64,000 nucleotides of DNA from Streptomyces albireticuli (lineage in GTDB: Bacteria > Actinomycetota > Actinomycetes > Streptomycetales > Streptomycetaceae), in assembly GCF_002192455.1 (NCBI RefSeq), contig NZ_CP021744.1, positions 4,060,001 to 4,124,000 on the forward strand. Reading direction: 5' to 3'. A program made the position numbers and the translations under genes. The notes under the pieces were generated by a model, which was not told the origin of the DNA, searched no databases, and was given only the letters and a program-made list of their open reading frames with translations. Shown piece after piece: positions 60,602-64,000 of this stretch. Positions within the stretch are counted from its first letter, which is position 1, and every line of letters starts with the position of its first letter.

Positions 60602-61257
60602 CCATCCGTGTGCTGATCGTGGACGACCAGATGATGGTCCGCGAGGGTTTCTCCGTCCTGCTCAACGCCATGCCGGACATCGAGGTCGTCGGCGAGGCCG
60701 TGGACGGCCGGCAGGCCGTCGAGCAGGTGGCGGCGCTGCGGCCCGACGTCGTCCTCATGGACATCCGGATGCCGGTGCTCAACGGCCTGGAGGCGACCCG
60801 CGAGATCGTCGCCGCCGACGCCGAGGCGAAGGTCCTCGTCCTGACCACCTTCGATCTCGACGAGTACGTCTACCAAGCCCTGCGGGCCGGGGCCAGCGGC
60901 TTCCTGCTCAAGGACGCGTCCGCACAGCAGCTCGCCGACGGCGTGCGCGTCGTGGCCTCGGGGGAGGCGCTGCTCGCCCCCACGGTCACCAAGCGCCTGA
61001 TCCTGGAGTTCTCCCGGCTGGGCGCGCCCAAGCCGCCCACGCAGGAGCGGATCGGCGACCTTACGGAGCGCGAGACGGAGGTCCTGGTCCTCGTCGCCCA
61101 GGGCCGCTCCAACTCCGAGATCGCGACGCATCTGGTGGTGGCGGAGTCCACGGTCAAGACGCACGTCAGCCGCATCCTGGTGAAGCTGGGCCTGCGCGAC
61201 CGCACGCAGGCGGCGGTCTTCGCGTACGAGGCGGGCCTGATCACACCGGGCGGCTGA
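60598..61257 (+). CDS. NarL/LuxR-family response regulator
   Basis: A 219-residue regulator overlapping the kinase gene by 4 nt. The receiver domain (MTIRVLIVDDQMMVREGFS) has the acidic pair DD, the phosphorylation aspartate in VVLMDIRMP and the lysine in FLLKDAS. The C-terminal LuxR HTH is LTERETEVLVLVAQGRSNSE and VVAESTVKTHVSRILVKLGL. It should bind DNA as a phosphorylated dimer. Target genes are not evident; the kynurenine operon upstream on the same strand is one candidate. Confidence 0.95.
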   Translation: MTIRVLIVDDQMMVREGFSVLLNAMPDIEVVGEAVDGRQAVEQVAALRPDVVLMDIRMPVLNGLEATREIVAADAEAKVLVLTTFDLDEYVYQALRAGASGFLLKDASAQQLADGVRVVASGEALLAPTVTKRLILEFSRLGAPKPPTQERIGDLTERETEVLVLVAQGRSNSEIATHLVVAESTVKTHVSRILVKLGLRDRTQAAVFAYEAGLITPGG

Positions 61258-61262
61258 GAGAA

Positions 61263-61345
61263 CAGCCTGTCCGGCGTTCGAGGACACCGCGCGGAGCGGA
61301 AGGGGTCCGGGGCGGAACCCCGGTCACGGGAAGGGGCGGGGGAAA
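61263..61345. repeat. Intergenic GC-rich repeat element, partial copy D
   Basis: Contains GGGGTCCGGGGCGGAACCCC followed by CGGGAAGGGGCGGGGGAAAG, matching the right half of copies A-C. The left terminal repeat is missing. It lies between the response regulator gene and the convergent kinase-like gene. Confidence 0.8.
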
Positions 61346-61406
61346 GGCCCCGCGCGGCGGAACCGCCCGCCCGCACCCGCGCCCACCCCGCCGTACCCCA
61401 CCCCGC

Positions 61407-62513
61407 TCAAACCCTCGGCAGCACCAGCCGCCAAGCCCCCTCCACCACCGTCCACGTCCGCGTGCGGAACGGCCCCGCCGCCACGTTGTCCGCCCGGTAG
61501 CGGAAGCCCGGCCCCGAGACCGTGACGCGGCGCGCCCGCGTCCGCAGCGGCCGTTCTCCCGCGTGCGTGTGGATCACGACCTCCGCGAAGCCGTCCACGG
61601 TGGAGACGGCGACCCGCGCGACCGGCCGGTCCAGGTCGGCGAGCAGCACGCCGTCGGCCTCCACCCGCAGCCGGGTGCACGAGGGGAGCGAGGGGTGGCG
61701 CGCGGCCGGGCCGGTGAGCAGGGTCAGCGCCGAGCGCGCCGTACGGGCGGCGGGGGACCACCACGGCCGGTCCGGGCCTGTGACTCCCGTCACCTCGGAG
61801 GCCGCCTCCGCGGTCAGCTCCGCGGCCGTCTCCGCCGTGAGCTCCGCCGTCACCTCGGCACCGGCGCCGAGCCCGGCGGTCTCCGCGAGCCCGGCGACCC
61901 GCGAGGCCTCGGCGAGGCCGCCGGACCCGCCTCCCGGCGCACCGCCGGCGTCGCCCTCGGCAACGGCGTCCGCCGTCCCCCGGGCGGGCCCCGGCACGGC
62001 CACGTCCGACCCGTTCGGCCTAATCGTCTCGTTCGTCTCGAAGGGCGGCGCCGCCCGGTCCAGGCCACCCGTGCCGGGGATCCACAGACCGCCCAGCACC
62101 ACGCCGTCGCCGTCGTCCACCAAGGCGTCCAGACGCCGCTCCGTGCCGTCCAGGACGGCCCGCGCCGCCGCGACCGACCCCAGGGGCACCCCGAGCGTGC
62201 GGGCCAGCGAGACGGCCGGCAGGGCGCCGATGGGCACGAGCGACACCGGCACCTCCGGCAGCTCGCGGCGGCGGTGCAGCACCCTCACGGCGTGCAGCAG
62301 GGCCCGGTCGTCGCCGATGACCACGGGGCGCCGGCGGCCGCGCCGGGCCAGTGCGCGCTCGACGTCCTCGGGGCCTTCCGGGAGGCATATCTTCGCCACC
62401 GCGCCGCCGCAGAGGACGTCCTTCGCGATCCGCACGGACTCGCCGTCCACGCGTCGGGCGACCGGGTCGATGACCACGAGCAGAGCCTGCTCTGTGGAGT
62501 CTGGAGCCGACAC
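61407..62513 (-). CDS. Diacylglycerol kinase-like protein with altered catalytic motif
   Basis: A 368-residue protein starting at GTG 62513 after AGGAAGGACC. The N-terminal ~130 residues resemble the DAGK/NAD-kinase-like catalytic domain (ALLVVIDPVARRV, VVIGDDRALLHAVRVL, VPIGALPAVSLARTLGVPL). The nearly invariant GGDGT motif appears as IGDDR. An Ala/Thr/Glu-rich insertion (about residues 190-240) leads to a C-terminal domain (LRVEADGVLLADLDRPVARV, PGFRYRADNVAAGPFRTRTW) like that of diacylglycerol kinases. It may bind lipid without normal kinase activity. It is divergent from purA. Confidence 0.72.
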   Translation of the reverse strand: MSAPDSTEQALLVVIDPVARRVDGESVRIAKDVLCGGAVAKICLPEGPEDVERALARRGRRRPVVIGDDRALLHAVRVLHRRRELPEVPVSLVPIGALPAVSLARTLGVPLGSVAAARAVLDGTERRLDALVDDGDGVVLGGLWIPGTGGLDRAAPPFETNETIRPNGSDVAVPGPARGTADAVAEGDAGGAPGGGSGGLAEASRVAGLAETAGLGAGAEVTAELTAETAAELTAEAASEVTGVTGPDRPWWSPAARTARSALTLLTGPAARHPSLPSCTRLRVEADGVLLADLDRPVARVAVSTVDGFAEVVIHTHAGERPLRTRARRVTVSGPGFRYRADNVAAGPFRTRTWTVVEGAWRLVLPRV

Positions 62514-62635
62514 CTCGGTCCTTCCTCAGGTGCTGTTTTTCCCGGGGGACGGCCCCGGGCTCCCCGGCCGTGCCGAGGGGCCCCGGGTCTTTCTGTTCGT
62601 CCCCCGAGCGAAATATTCGGTAATCTCTCGGTGCA

Positions 62636-62666
62636 AGAGCCCCTGTCGCTGTTGCGCCAGGGGCTT
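62636..62666 (+). promoter_or_regulatory. Hairpin in the purA upstream region
   Basis: AGCCCCTG and CAGGGGCT are 8-base complementary arms with a 10-base loop, followed by TCGTC. It lies ~115 nt before the purA start. It could be a leader structure or a terminator of upstream transcription. It follows an AT-rich stretch (GCGAAATATTCGG, 62609-62621, itself an inverted repeat CGAAATATTCG-like). Confidence 0.45.
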
Positions 62667-62778
62667 CGTCTATCCGGGGCACGGGTTCGACGGCTCTAGC
62701 GGTGGTGTACGCCGTGAGCACGCGAGGTGACGCCACCACGCACGTTGGACATGCCCCGCCCGGAAGGGGTGTACGCCT

Positions 62779-64000
62779 GTGCCCGCACTTGTGCTGCTCG
62801 GTGCTCAGTGGGGTGATGAGGGCAAGGGAAAGGCCACCGACCTCCTCGGTGGATCCGTGGACTATGTGGTGCGCTACCAAGGTGGCAACAACGCCGGCCA
62901 CACGGTGGTCGTCGGCGACCAGAAATACGCGCTGCATCTCCTCCCTTCCGGAATCCTCTCGCCGGGGTGCACCCCGGTGATCGGTAACGGAGTCGTCGTC
63001 GACCCGGCGGTCCTGCTCTCCGAGCTGAGCGGACTCAACGAGCGCGGCGTCGACACGTCCAAGCTGCTGCTCAGCGGTAACGCGCACCTGATCACGCCGT
63101 ACCACACCACGGTCGACAAGGTGACGGAACGCTTCCTCGGCAAGCGGAAGATCGGCACCACCGGTCGCGGCATCGGCCCGACCTACGCCGACAAGATCAA
63201 CCGCGTGGGCATCCGCGTCCAGGACCTCTACGACGAGTCGATCCTGGAGCAGAAGGTCGAGGCCGCTCTCGACTTCAAGAACCAGATCCTGGCGAAGCTC
63301 TACAACCGCCGCGCCATCGAGTCCGGCAAGATCGTCGAGGAGCTGCTCACCTACGCGGAGCAGATCAAGCCGTACGTGGCCGACACGACGCTGATCCTCA
63401 ACAACGCCATCGACGAGGGCAAGGTCGTCCTCTTCGAGGGCGGCCAGGGCACGCTGCTCGACGTCGACCACGGCACGTACCCCTTCGTCACCTCGTCCAA
63501 CCCGACCGCGGGCGGCGCCTGCACGGGTGCCGGCGTCGGTCCGACGAAGATCAACCGGGTCATCGGCATCCTCAAGGCGTACACGACCCGCGTCGGCGCC
63601 GGCCCGTTCCCGACCGAGCTGTTCGACAAGGACGGCGAGGCGCTGCGGACCATCGGTGGCGAGCGCGGTGTGACCACCGGCCGTGACCGCCGCTGCGGCT
63701 GGTTCGACGCCGTCATCGCCCGCTACGCGACCCGCGTCAACGGCCTGACGGACTTCTTCCTCACCAAGCTCGACGTGCTCACCGGCTGGGAGCAGATCCC
63801 GGTCTGCGTCGCCTACGAGATCGACGGCAAGCGCGTCGAGGAGCTGCCCTACAGCCAGAGCGACTTCCACCACGCGAAGCCGATCTACGAGATGCTGCCG
63901 GGCTGGTCCGAGGACATCACCAAGGCCAAGACCTTCGCCGACCTGCCGAAGAACGCGCAGGCCTACGTGAAGGCGCTGGAGGAGATGTCCGGCGCGCCGA
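62779..64000 (+). CDS. purA: Adenylosuccinate synthetase, 3'-truncated by the window
   Basis: The first 407 residues of an enzyme of about 427, joining IMP and aspartate with GTP in AMP synthesis. GTG 62779 ([20 protein letters not shown]) follows GGAAGGGG. Signature motifs are [11 protein letters not shown] with the catalytic aspartate, [46 protein letters not shown] and [17 protein letters not shown]. All substrate-binding blocks that fall inside the window are normal. The C-terminal ~20 residues lie beyond base 64000. Confidence 0.97.
   Translation, partial: MPALVLLGAQWGDEGKGKATDLLGGSVDYVVRYQGGNNAGHTVVVGDQKYALHLLPSGILSPGCTPVIGNGVVVDPAVLLSELSGLNERGVDTSKLLLSGNAHLITPYHTTVDKVTERFLGKRKIGTTGRGIGPTYADKINRVGIRVQDLYDESILEQKVEAALDFKNQILAKLYNRRAIESGKIVEELLTYAEQIKPYVADTTLILNNAIDEGKVVLFEGGQGTLLDVDHGTYPFVTSSNPTAGGACTGAGVGPTKINRVIGILKAYTTRVGAGPFPTELFDKDGEALRTIGGERGVTTGRDRRCGWFDAVIARYATRVNGLTDFFLTKLDVLTGWEQIPVCVAYEIDGKRVEELPYSQSDFHHAKPIYEMLPGWSEDITKAKTFADLPKNAQAYVKALEEMSGAP

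Noticed and set aside
62514-62778. Purine riboswitch before purA
   Set aside because: Only a simple hairpin and a short AT-rich inverted repeat are visible; no conserved purine-aptamer core was recognised.

Overview
The window is high-GC actinobacterial chromosome, almost certainly Streptomyces. The evidence is a dnaK-grpE-dnaJ-hspR operon with HAIR-type HspR operators, a second HAIR site before clpB, a whiJ-type regulatory locus (anti-sigma-like ATPase, XRE/DUF5753 regulator, DUF397 proteins), rare TTA codons in two accessory genes, a 14-bp parS core, and many GTG starts with 4-nt ATGA/GTGA overlaps. The parS site fits a position in the central, oriC-proximal arm.

Layout. (1) 1-9.7 kb: a tightly coupled + strand operon encoding a Tcp-like type IV secretion machine: TcpC-, TcpD- and TcpE-like membrane proteins, a VirB4/TcpF-like ATPase, a lipoprotein, a VirB6/TcpH-like polytopic protein, a second NTF2-like anchored protein, a cell-wall hydrolase and a TPR protein. 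(2) 9.7-13.2 kb: a nucleotidyltransferase-like protein, a tandemly duplicated Imm49-type protein and a small-molecule methyltransferase. (3) 13.3-18.6 kb: a Ni-binding DUF4242 protein, a PASTA-less Ser/Thr kinase with an extracytoplasmic domain, and a helix-turn-helix membrane protein flanked by two divergent DUF4232 paralogues. (4) 18.6-24.7 kb: tRNA-Gly(CCC), dcd, a phosphoribosyltransferase, a Yip1 protein, a MarR regulator with a palindromic operator, and an Rv0338c-like Fe-S membrane reductase. (5) 24.7-29.3 kb: the chaperone operon. (6) 29.4-33.8 kb: an AAA-ATPase/RloB pair, then the whiJ-like locus with three tandem DUF397 genes. (7) 33.8-41.4 kb: a double-domain alpha/beta hydrolase with a divergent MerR regulator, a cyclophilin, small conserved genes, an F420-type oxidoreductase and clpB. 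(8) 41.5-51.8 kb: YbjN protein, membrane glycosyltransferase, aminotransferase, DUF2617, membrane spermidine synthase, AraC/DsbA/NmrA group, SRPBCC protein and aldose epimerase. (9) 51.8-64 kb: pyrE, parS, fba, an MFS exporter, DUF3151, a complete tryptophan-to-anthranilate operon, a NarL-type two-component system, a DAG-kinase-like protein and the start of purA.

How it fits together. Housekeeping genes (dcd, pyrE, purA, fba, chaperones, clpB) form the conserved backbone. HspR from the fourth gene of the chaperone operon probably represses both its own operon and clpB. Between these lie accessory or regulatory modules: the secretion operon with its neighbouring immunity-like genes, the AAA/RloB pair (a candidate defence module), and the bldA-sensitive whiJ-like cluster. 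Four copies of a GC-rich intergenic element sit just after gene 3' ends, together with many strong hairpin terminators. No rRNA, transposase, integrase, relaxase or CRISPR array was seen.
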